DNA of 36,986 nt from an uncultured Colwellia sp. (lineage in GTDB: Bacteria > Pseudomonadota > Gammaproteobacteria > Enterobacterales > Alteromonadaceae). The stretch covers positions 1 to 36,986 of the forward strand of contig CAJXRC010000020.1 in the NCBI GenBank assembly GCA_913058405.1, in the 5' to 3' direction. The notes beneath the pieces are model-generated. The model was not told the DNA's origin. It saw only the letters and a list, made by a program, of their open reading frames with translations, and did not search any database. A program made the position numbers and the translations under genes. Shown piece by piece: positions 21,423-29,684 of this stretch; the first letter of the stretch is position 1, and every line of letters begins with the position of its first letter.

Positions 21423-22199
21423 TTATATCTCTTTGATACGGACGCTACCACCGCTAGTTTTCAATACCAATTTGGGGCCACCGCCATTGATGGTGCCTTC
21501 AATTGAACGCTTAGTTGTTTTTCCATCGACAATAAATTCACTCGATACACGACCACCACTTGTTTTAGCCGAAAGCTTTACCGCAACATCTTCTGCTAAA
21601 TAAGCTGTAATCGAACCACCAGACGTTTTTACCTTACTGTCTTTAGTGGGATTTGTTGGCAATTTAAGTTTAATGCTGCCACCAGAAGTATGGGCATCGA
21701 TTTTTCCAATAATATTATCCAGATCTAAACTGCCTCCTGAGGTTTTAATATCAACATTCCCTTGGATATCCTCTAATGAAATTGAGCCACCTGATGTATA
21801 AGCGTCTACTTCACCGACAAGATCTTCAACTTCGATAGAGCCACCACTAGTATTCAAATCTACATTATAAGTTTGCGGTAACGTAACTTTATAAGTGACT
21901 CTTATATGGTTATTACCAAAACCACTACGATCAAAATCACCTTTAATGCTGACATCGTCACCGCTCTTTTTAAAGCTGATGTCCATATCATCTTCATTTT
22001 TTCCCGTAATCTCTACTTCAACCAATACACTTTCTTTTGCATGAGTTTCAATATCAATAGCACCAACATCAGTCGCTATTTTTAGTAAACCGCCATTAGC
22101 AACCATAAACTCTTTATTAATGGTTTTCGCTTGCAAACCACCAGCCATTAATAAAAGGGCAATTGGGGCATAGGTAAAAGCATTTTTCACGTTTAACAT
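21423..22199 (-). CDS. Exported DUF4097-like beta-repeat protein
   Basis: Signal-peptide-like N-terminus and consecutive 18-residue TSGGS repeats (TSGGSIEVEDLVGEVDAY / TSGGSISLEDIQGNVDIK / TSGGSLDLDNIIGKIDAH). Confidence 0.8.
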   Translation of the reverse strand: MLNVKNAFTYAPIALLLMAGGLQAKTINKEFMVANGGLLKIATDVGAIDIETHAKESVLVEVEITGKNEDDMDISFKKSGDDVSIKGDFDRSGFGNNHIRVTYKVTLPQTYNVDLNTSGGSIEVEDLVGEVDAYTSGGSISLEDIQGNVDIKTSGGSLDLDNIIGKIDAHTSGGSIKLKLPTNPTKDSKVKTSGGSITAYLAEDVAVKLSAKTSGGRVSSEFIVDGKTTKRSIEGTINGGGPKLVLKTSGGSVRIKEI

Positions 22200-22278
22200 T
22201 GGGTATCTCCATATATCGTTATTAAAATAGTCATAGCAACGGGGTCAATCTACTAACCACTTTGCCAAAATTTTGTTC

Positions 22279-22306
22279 ATTGCTAAGTGAGATGCAACTT
22301 AGCAAT
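22279..22306 (-). terminator. Hairpin downstream of the YeiH-family gene
   Basis: ATTGCTAAGT (22279-22288) / ACTTAGCAAT (22297-22306), 10-bp perfect stem with 8-nt loop; weak downstream U content. Confidence 0.5.
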
Positions 22307-22320
22307 AAAAGGTTTAAATT

Positions 22321-22350
22321 AAATACTTATTTAAATACTTATTTAAATAC
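22321..22350. repeat. Short tandem repeat (AAATACTTATTT)x2 plus AAATAC
   Basis: Direct reading of 22321-22350. Confidence 0.85.
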
Positions 22351-22359
22351 CCTGACTCA

Positions 22360-23349
22360 TCAGACTAACCACGAACTTAAGAAAAAACCACCTATTATTA
22401 AAATAATAAAGAGTAAGAATGCCAGTATAAGAGGCTTAGGTCCGGCTTCTTTAATAGTTGCCCACTGAGTTTGCGCGCCTAAAGCTGCCATTGCCATTGC
22501 TAAAGAAAATTGACTGGCAAAACTCAATACCGCTTTAAGGGATTCGGGTAAAATAACTATGCTATTAATCATGGCTGTAGCCATAAAGCCAAAAACAAAC
22601 CAAGGGATAGTAATAACATTTTTTTCGCACTTGGCTTCACTATCTCTACTAAGACGATTAAGTCCAGCACTTAACATGAGAATAAAGGGTGCTAACATCA
22701 TCACTCGAATGAGCTTAACAACAACGGCCGTCTGCATAGTTTCGCCGTTGATACTTTGTCCGGCAGCAACCGCTTGTGCTACCTCATGGGCAGTACTGCC
22801 GATATAAATACCAAATGACTGATCAGTCATATCAACCCACTGATAAATAAACGGGTAGATAAACATAGCTAACGTACCAAAGAGCACGACAGTCGCGATA
22901 GCAATAGTTATATGTTGCTGTTTTGGTTTAAGTACTGACTCGGTGGCTAGTATCGCTGCTGCACCACATATAGCACTACCAGCCGCAGTTAAAATGGCAA
23001 CATCACGATGCAACTTCAAGACTTTAATGCCAACAACAGTACCCACAGTAAAAATTGTACTTATCATCACTAAATCAATAACAACTGCTTGCCAACCAAC
23101 GGCCAATATTTGCTGAAGACTGAGGCCAAAACCAAATAATATAATGCCAAATCTCAGTAATTTCTGTTTGCAAAAAGTCGAAAAACGTTGATCTTTTTCA
23201 TCGTCAACTCTCAATGAAAAATGTCCATAAAACATGCCAAAAACAATCGCTAATGGTAAAGCACTCAAGCCAAAAGCAGAAACTTGTTCTACTTTTGCTA
23301 AAGCTATTGCCAAAAGGGCAATGATGGGAAGAACTATATAAGTGGGCAT
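22360..23349 (-). CDS. yeiH: YeiH/UPF0324 family putative sulfate exporter
   Basis: Polytopic protein with family-typical GSAICGAAAI and GSTAHEVAQAVAAG segments; divergent LysR neighbour as is usual for this family. Confidence 0.85.
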   Translation of the reverse strand: MPTYIVLPIIALLAIALAKVEQVSAFGLSALPLAIVFGMFYGHFSLRVDDEKDQRFSTFCKQKLLRFGIILFGFGLSLQQILAVGWQAVVIDLVMISTIFTVGTVVGIKVLKLHRDVAILTAAGSAICGAAAILATESVLKPKQQHITIAIATVVLFGTLAMFIYPFIYQWVDMTDQSFGIYIGSTAHEVAQAVAAGQSINGETMQTAVVVKLIRVMMLAPFILMLSAGLNRLSRDSEAKCEKNVITIPWFVFGFMATAMINSIVILPESLKAVLSFASQFSLAMAMAALGAQTQWATIKEAGPKPLILAFLLFIILIIGGFFLSSWLV

Positions 23350-23559
23350 AACGCATCTCTTGTCTAATAAATGACTGTGTGTTTACACGTGACCACCAAA
23401 GAGTAATCACTTTATGGAATATAATATAACTGAAAGTTTCAGATAAGAATAATGGTATGATTCGATGTATAGCATTCAAAAAACCGAACTAAATAAATTG
23501 AATTCAAACTGAGTTAATTAACGAATACTCAGGTCAATAATCCCTAAGGTAATAAAACC

Positions 23560-24450
23560 ATGAGTATATCGATAAAAAAACTTCAACTATTTGAAGCGAC
23601 TGCGCGCTTAGGAAAATTAACTAAAGCAGCCAATGAACTCTCTTTAAGTCAATCTGCTGCGAGCCAAGCATTAAAAGAGTTAGAAGTGAGTTTAGGTTAT
23701 CCCTTATTTGAGCGAACAGGACGAGATTTATTGATTACCGAAAATGGTCTTAAGTCGTTGCCTAAAGTACGTCAAATAGGTGATTTACTTGATAGCCTAA
23801 AATTAGCCAATTTAAACACCATGAGTGGTGTATTGAGAGTTGTTGCTAGCGCCACCATTGCCACTTATCTACTACCTCAGTTAATTGCTAAATTTGTAAA
23901 AATTTATCCTGACGTTACACCTGAAATACATATTGGTAATACCCAAATGGTAATAGATTATTTGGATAAAGGGAAAGCTTCTATTGGCTTAATAGAAGGC
24001 CCTGCGGTGCATAGACACTTACAAATAACGCCATGGCAAGTAGATAAATTACAAATTTTTTGCTCTCCAGAGCATTCGTTAGCAAAAAAATCGACTATCA
24101 ATCTTGAACAGCTGCAGCAACATTCATGGGTATTGCGTGAACATGGCTCAGGAACACGCGCAATATTTGATGCTGCTATTGAACAAATGGGTGCCCAAAT
24201 TAGTTTAGGCATTGAATTAACTAGACAAAGCGCTATTAAGGAATCAGTCAAAGCCGGTTTAGGCTTAGGCTGTCTGTCACAACTCAGCATTGCTGAAGAA
24301 CTAAGTAATGGTGGGTTAATTGCATTACACTCACCGTTAAATTTGTCTCGCCGTTTTGCTTTAGTGACAAATAAAAACAGCTATCACAACTCGCTAGCAC
24401 AAACATTTATTGATTTTTTAATGGCGGATCCTTCATCAAGCAGCGATTAG
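23560..24450 (+). CDS. LysR-family regulator (YeiE-like)
   Basis: LysR HTH (LQLFEATARLGKLTKAANELSLSQSAASQALKELEVSLGYPLFERTGRDLLIT), divergent from yeiH. Confidence 0.9.
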   Translation: MSISIKKLQLFEATARLGKLTKAANELSLSQSAASQALKELEVSLGYPLFERTGRDLLITENGLKSLPKVRQIGDLLDSLKLANLNTMSGVLRVVASATIATYLLPQLIAKFVKIYPDVTPEIHIGNTQMVIDYLDKGKASIGLIEGPAVHRHLQITPWQVDKLQIFCSPEHSLAKKSTINLEQLQQHSWVLREHGSGTRAIFDAAIEQMGAQISLGIELTRQSAIKESVKAGLGLGCLSQLSIAEELSNGGLIALHSPLNLSRRFALVTNKNSYHNSLAQTFIDFLMADPSSSSD

Positions 24451-24468
24451 AGTTAGAACAAAGCACAA

Positions 24469-24499
24469 AAAGGGCAATGAATAATATTCACTGCCCTTT
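24469..24499. terminator. Bidirectional terminator between the convergent LysR and ABC permease genes
   Basis: AAAGGGCAATGAATA / TATTCACTGCCCTTT (14/15 paired); TTTTT on the minus-strand side. Confidence 0.75.
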
Positions 24500-24574
24500 G
24501 ACTTCAGATTTTAGCTTTTAGCTTTTTATTAATAACTTATAACACGCCCTGATTTTATTCTTAACAATTAACTC

Positions 24575-27073
24575 TTATTCATACCTAAGCGCTTTGATTG
24601 GATTTTTTCTTGCCACTTTAGCGGCATTTCCACCCACAGTACTCCAAGCTATTACCATAGATAGCAAACCAACAGCTAAGCAAATTGGTACTAACCAAAT
24701 TGCACCGATTCGATACGGAAAGGCTTCTAACCAAGTTAGCATCAAGTAAGCGGCAATAGGCCAAGCAATTAAGTTAGCTAACACTACAGGCTTGGAAAAT
24801 TGCCAGATCAGTAAACCAACAATATCTTTAACACTGGCCCCCATCACTTTTCTAATGCCAATTTCTTTAGTTCTTCTCTCGACTGTAAAAGCTGATAAGC
24901 CATATAAACCCAAACATGCAATCACGATGGCGATTAATGAAAACACTAAGAATAGTTGCGCTGTAGTAAGTTCATCATGGTATTGCGCCGCCATCATTTC
25001 ACTTAAAAACTGCAAGTTAATCGGCTGCATTGGTACATTATTCTTCCACACAGCTTCAATAGAGCGAATCAAATTAGGTATTTTGTTAGTGGTAAAAGAG
25101 ATATTTGCTACACGAAAACGCTCTGGATTTAACGTATAAACAGAAGCTCTGACACCAAACTTTATTGAACGGAAATAAATATCAGGGATGACACCAATAA
25201 TAGTTAAATGCTGCTTACCACGGATGTTACTTTCCAATGTTTTACCAATAGCCTCTTGCGCACTGCTAAAACCGAACTTTTTCAAGGCTGAGCTGTTGAG
25301 TACTACACTTGCCTGACCAACCTCACCCTCAGTTACTTTTTTAATGGTATCTGAGCCATAGTTTTCATCAAACAAACGACCCGCTAATGGCTTCACTTGA
25401 TAGGCTTCAAAAAAGCCATAGCCCATATTATGGTAATTTATCAGTTTCGTTTCATTTGCCCCGCCATTGGTATGTGCCTCTAATAATGTAAAATTATTAT
25501 TGTTTTCATTATCCTGAGACGGCGCTTCAGAAGAAAAAGTGACACTCGTAACCTCAGATAAATTTAATAATTCTTGCGTTAAACTCGGCAAGTTATCTTC
25601 CGCCATACGAATACTAAGCACCAACTTGTTGTCACTTTCATAACCCACGGCCATATTATTGGAGAAAATCGTTTGTCCATAAACAACCAGTGTGGAGATG
25701 ACTAAAACAATAGATGTCGCAAATTGAAATACCACCAGCACACTTCTAAATTTTGTAGAACTTTTCGATTCAACACTTTTACTCGACTTTAGGATTTGTC
25801 CCGGTAAAAAGCGTGATAAATACAATGCAGGGTAAATGCCAGCACCAATGCCTACACAAATGGCAAGCCCAACTAAGGTGAATAATAAGCTTGGATCATC
25901 AAATAAATGTAAGGCTAACTCTTTACCTAATACTTCATTGTATAGTGGTAATACCAACTCAACAGCGACTAAAGCAAACAATAGAGAAAGTAGAACTAAA
26001 GCAATAGCTTCCCCCAGAAACTGAATAGCCACTTGGGTTCTGCTCGCACCTAATACTTTTCGCATTGCGACTTCACGTGCCCTTTTACTGGCTTTTGCAG
26101 TAGAAAGGTTCATAAAGTTAATGCAAGCAATAAGTAACACTAAACTCGCGACAACAATAAAGGTAGTGATCATTTTACTATCGCCCATTGGCGTTAAATC
26201 ACCCATATTACCAGCATCACGCTTAGCATTTAAATGCAGATCTGACACCGCCATAAGCTTCAACTTCAAGACGTCAGTAACCTTTCCTGATGGCGAAATT
26301 TCAGCAAAACGTTCAGTTAATGGACTTTCATTATTCAACCAATAATCAATACGTTGTTGCAACGCTGTCAAAGTAACGCCTGGATTTAATTTAAAGTAGC
26401 TATACACGTTAACACTGGTCCAAGTATTTAAGACACCATCATCATCACTAAATAAAGCCGGTTGTAAGTAAACCACCATATCGGTATTTAAATGTGTCGC
26501 ATCGGGTAAATCTTCCATAACACCAGTAATAGTCAAAGTTGTAGTATTTCCCGCTACACAACACACAGTCAGTGTTTCGCCTATCACATCACTTTTTCCA
26601 AAGTATTTGTAAGCTAACTTTTCAGTGATCACCAAATCCATTGGTTTATTAAAAGAAGACTCTTTAGAGCCATGGATAAAAGGCAAGTCGAATAAGTTAA
26701 AAAAACTGCCATCAACCATAGTAAACTCTTCAGAAAAAGCATCTTCATTTTGTCTTACTGTCATGCCAAATTGAATGAAACGCACACCTGTTTCAATTTC
26801 ATTTTTTGCATAGTTTTTTATGGCGGGCATCATACTCCCTGCTGAACGAACCGTTTCGAAAAGCTCCTGATTAGGCATGGAATAAGCGGTATGCATGCGA
26901 ACTAAACGATCATGACCTTTGTACCAGGTATCAAAACCTGTTTCTTGACGAACAAATAACATGATTAAAATACAGCTCATCAAACCAATGGCAAGACCAA
27001 AGATATTAATAATCGAAAAAATACCATTTTTAATGATATTACGCCAAAAAGTAATAAGGTAATTGCGAAACAT
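24575..27073 (-). CDS. MacB/FtsX-family ABC transporter permease
   Basis: MacB_PCD periplasmic domain and two FtsX domains (INFMNLSTAKASKRAREVAMRKVLGAS; LSAFTVERRTKEIGIRKVMGASV). Confidence 0.93.
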   Translation of the reverse strand: MFRNYLITFWRNIIKNGIFSIINIFGLAIGLMSCILIMLFVRQETGFDTWYKGHDRLVRMHTAYSMPNQELFETVRSAGSMMPAIKNYAKNEIETGVRFIQFGMTVRQNEDAFSEEFTMVDGSFFNLFDLPFIHGSKESSFNKPMDLVITEKLAYKYFGKSDVIGETLTVCCVAGNTTTLTITGVMEDLPDATHLNTDMVVYLQPALFSDDDGVLNTWTSVNVYSYFKLNPGVTLTALQQRIDYWLNNESPLTERFAEISPSGKVTDVLKLKLMAVSDLHLNAKRDAGNMGDLTPMGDSKMITTFIVVASLVLLIACINFMNLSTAKASKRAREVAMRKVLGASRTQVAIQFLGEAIALVLLSLLFALVAVELVLPLYNEVLGKELALHLFDDPSLLFTLVGLAICVGIGAGIYPALYLSRFLPGQILKSSKSVESKSSTKFRSVLVVFQFATSIVLVISTLVVYGQTIFSNNMAVGYESDNKLVLSIRMAEDNLPSLTQELLNLSEVTSVTFSSEAPSQDNENNNNFTLLEAHTNGGANETKLINYHNMGYGFFEAYQVKPLAGRLFDENYGSDTIKKVTEGEVGQASVVLNSSALKKFGFSSAQEAIGKTLESNIRGKQHLTIIGVIPDIYFRSIKFGVRASVYTLNPERFRVANISFTTNKIPNLIRSIEAVWKNNVPMQPINLQFLSEMMAAQYHDELTTAQLFLVFSLIAIVIACLGLYGLSAFTVERRTKEIGIRKVMGASVKDIVGLLIWQFSKPVVLANLIAWPIAAYLMLTWLEAFPYRIGAIWLVPICLAVGLLSMVIAWSTVGGNAAKVARKNPIKALRYE

Positions 27074-27093
27074 AAACTTCTCCTAATTCTCAA

Positions 27094-27786
27094 TTAAGCC
27101 GTTTGCTCTGCAGCACGAACACTTTGTGCAACCACATGACCATCAAATAAATTGATAGTACGTCTCGCGTAATCAGCATGTGCTGGGCTATGTGTCACCA
27201 TCACTATGGTGGTGCCTTCATCGTTAAGTGCTTGTAACATTTCCATGACTTCTTGGCCGTGTGCACTGTCTAAATTACCCGTTGGTTCATCGGCCAAAAT
27301 CATTTTTTGATCACCAACAACCGCTCTAGCGACTGCGACTCGTTGTTGTTGCCCGCCAGATAACTGACTTGGTAAGTGCTTAGCGCGATGGGCAATACCC
27401 ACTTTATCCATGACCTTTTCAACTTTAGCTTTGCGCTCTGCTGCTGGAATATTGTGATAAATTAAGGCTAATTCAATATTTTCAGCAACGGTTAACTCAT
27501 CAATCAAATTAAAGTTTTGAAAGATAAAACCAATGCTTTTTTTACGAATAACGGAAAGCTGTTTTTCTGAATAACCAGCAACATTTTCGCCATTAAAGAT
27601 ATAATCACCACTACTGGGTGAATCCAACATACCAATAGTATTAAGTAAGGTTGATTTACCACAACCTGATGGTCCCATAATGGCAACAAACTCGCCTTGG
27701 GCAATTTCAATATTTACATTGTTTAAGGCTGATGTTTCTACATCTTCAGTTTGATATACGCGTGTTAAATTATGTAGTTTTAGCAT
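27094..27786 (-). CDS. ABC transporter ATP-binding protein (MacB/LolD type)
   Basis: Walker A GPSGCGKST, signature LSGGQQQRVAVARA, Walker B ILADEPTGNLDS. Confidence 0.96.
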   Translation of the reverse strand: MLKLHNLTRVYQTEDVETSALNNVNIEIAQGEFVAIMGPSGCGKSTLLNTIGMLDSPSSGDYIFNGENVAGYSEKQLSVIRKKSIGFIFQNFNLIDELTVAENIELALIYHNIPAAERKAKVEKVMDKVGIAHRAKHLPSQLSGGQQQRVAVARAVVGDQKMILADEPTGNLDSAHGQEVMEMLQALNDEGTTIVMVTHSPAHADYARRTINLFDGHVVAQSVRAAEQTA

Positions 27787-27907
27787 GGTAAATTCCTTTG
27801 CTCTTCACGAGTCTTTTAATGTTCTGTTCAGTGATGAATTATGTTTATTACTTGTTATGTAAAGCTGTTCATTGCGGCCAGATAATCAGCCGCTAACGTG
27901 TGATTCA

Positions 27908-29218
27908 CTAATTAAAGTTAAGGCGCTGCATCTCTTGGTAGCTGCTATAAGGGCTAGTGACAACTTGTTCACCAAGTTCAAGTCCTTCAATAACTTCTAT
28001 AAATTGGTTATTTTGTCGTCCTAGGCGCACATTACGCTTCACCGCTTCGCTACCATTTGGGCTAACAACAAACATCCACTTGCCGCCAGTATCTTGAAAA
28101 AAGGCACCATTGGGGATCAACAGTGCTTCACTCGCATCGCCAAGTGTCAGCTTGATTTGAATGGTTTGTCCGCGGCGAATGCCTTTGGGCTGCTCGGAGG
28201 TAAATTTAAAATCGACTTCAAATTGACCGTTTTGCACTTGTGGATAGACTTTGGCAATGACTAAGGAGTAATTTTTATAGGTCGCCGTTTGACCAATATC
28301 GACACGGCCTAGGTAAAATTCATCAATAAAAGCAGTGAGCTTATAATCGTTAGGTGTATCTATTTGTCCAAGACGCTCACCGCGGGCAATGCTTTGGCCT
28401 ACTTCAACATTAAAGCCAGATAACTTACCTGCTACCGGCGCTTTAACATTCATGTTGTCTAAATTTTGACGTGAAATAGCCAAGTTACTTTCTAAACGAC
28501 GACTCGTGTCTCTTAAAAACGTGAGTTGCTCTCCTTGCATACGAGCATCTGATTGCTGACTTTCAATAGTTAGCGCCAATCGGTCTTGATACCAAGTTAA
28601 GGTATCTTCAGTATCTTCCATTTTCGATTTGGTAATCGCACCCGTTGCGATAAGCGATTGTGAACGGTCAACTTGGCGAGTTAACAATTTAATTTGGTGC
28701 TTAATATCAACGATGTTACGTTTATGTTGTAGACGATTCTGCTCTAAATTTAACTCAATAGAGCGCATATTATTTAGTTGCTCTGCGACGCGTGTTTCAT
28801 TGCCTAATACACTGAGTTGCAGTGAAGCATTAGACAACTCTACGATAAGATTACCCGCCGTTAAGCTCGCGCCATCTTCCACTAGAATCTTTTCTACACG
28901 TCCTCCTTCAATGGCATCCAAATAAACTGTTTTTGCCGGCGTAACTCGACCACGGATAGGGATGAAATCTTCAAAAACTCCTGAAGTTACTTTTGAAATA
29001 ACTACCCGGCTGTTATCTACTGATAATACTTTTCCTGTGCTCTTCCCAGCGATCATGTAACCCGAAAAAACAACGAGTAGGACGATCAAAGTTAAACTTA
29101 GCCACTTTTTCATTGGGCTAACATTGTTAGTGACTTTACGATCCATGCCAGCACCCGAAACGGCATTAGTTACAGAAGCTAGCGGTGTGGTATTTGTTGT
29201 CATATTAACTTTTGTCAT
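27908..29218 (-). CDS. HlyD/AcrA-type periplasmic adaptor subunit
   Basis: N-terminal TM, lipoyl/coiled-coil and barrel regions (VKAPVAGKLSGFNVEVGQSIARGERLGQI); operon with ATPase and permease. Confidence 0.9.
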   Translation of the reverse strand: MTKVNMTTNTTPLASVTNAVSGAGMDRKVTNNVSPMKKWLSLTLIVLLVVFSGYMIAGKSTGKVLSVDNSRVVISKVTSGVFEDFIPIRGRVTPAKTVYLDAIEGGRVEKILVEDGASLTAGNLIVELSNASLQLSVLGNETRVAEQLNNMRSIELNLEQNRLQHKRNIVDIKHQIKLLTRQVDRSQSLIATGAITKSKMEDTEDTLTWYQDRLALTIESQQSDARMQGEQLTFLRDTSRRLESNLAISRQNLDNMNVKAPVAGKLSGFNVEVGQSIARGERLGQIDTPNDYKLTAFIDEFYLGRVDIGQTATYKNYSLVIAKVYPQVQNGQFEVDFKFTSEQPKGIRRGQTIQIKLTLGDASEALLIPNGAFFQDTGGKWMFVVSPNGSEAVKRNVRLGRQNNQFIEVIEGLELGEQVVTSPYSSYQEMQRLNFN

Positions 29219-29304
29219 AATAGTGTTGTCGCAATAAGCTCTAAATAACGGAGCTGGCCTAAACCAAGAATAAATAAACTTATCACTAGTAATCCAATAA
29301 TCAT
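29215..29304 (-). CDS. Candidate 29-aa hydrophobic smORF overlapping the adaptor start codon
   Basis: Reads MIIGLLVISLFILGLGQLRYLELIATTLL*. Its TGA overlaps the adaptor ATG as ATGA. Below the 60-aa cutoff of the track. RBS not convincing. Confidence 0.35.
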   Translation of the reverse strand: MIIGLLVISLFILGLGQLRYLELIATTLL

Positions 29305-29371
29305 TCCAACTTTTACACCCTTGTTTTTATTGATATTTGTAAATAACAGTTAAAATAATCTAGATTAAAAC

Positions 29372-29408
29372 TGTACGTTTATGAACAGTAGGTGTACGTT
29401 AATGAACA
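29372..29408. promoter_or_regulatory. Two 16-bp operator-like direct repeats, 21 bp apart (candidate enhancer sites)
   Basis: TGTACGTTTATGAACA (29372-29387) and TGTACGTTAATGAACA (29393-29408), 15/16 identical, each an imperfect dyad with TGT...ACA ends; between the ABC operon and its divergent NtrC-type regulator. Confidence 0.65.
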
Positions 29409-29421
29409 CTTTATGCAGTAT

Positions 29422-29610
29422 ATACCCAAGCCACTTGAAGATGCCTGTTTCAGGACGCTTGAACAATTCATGATCAAGGCGCCTCATTTTATTAAAGGTT
29501 ATTCCCTTAAAAAAGGAGGTAACGAAGAACATGGTTTGCTCAGACGTCCCCGCAGGGCTGGTTTAGAAACCCTTTATGCTACATTATTGATTTCGAAAGG
29601 AAAAAACTAA
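29422..29610. repeat. Probable dispersed non-coding element beginning with the same end sequence as 13158
   Basis: ATACCCAAGCCACTTGAAGATGC (29422-29444) closely matches ATACCCAAGCTACTTTAAGATGC (13158-13180). The right boundary is not defined. Confidence 0.4.
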
Positions 29611-29684
29611 GCGGTAGCCAAAAAAAGCCAAGGCACTATCGATGTATCACTATTGCACTGACTATAATTGAAGGATAATCAAGC

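Noticed and set aside
24792-26345. Plus-strand ORFs antisense to the ABC permease
   Set aside because: Shadow ORFs with no conserved motif.
29392-29610. 72-aa ORF in the track
   Set aside because: It begins inside the phased operator-like repeat and runs through a probable dispersed repeat; no RBS or recognisable protein pattern.
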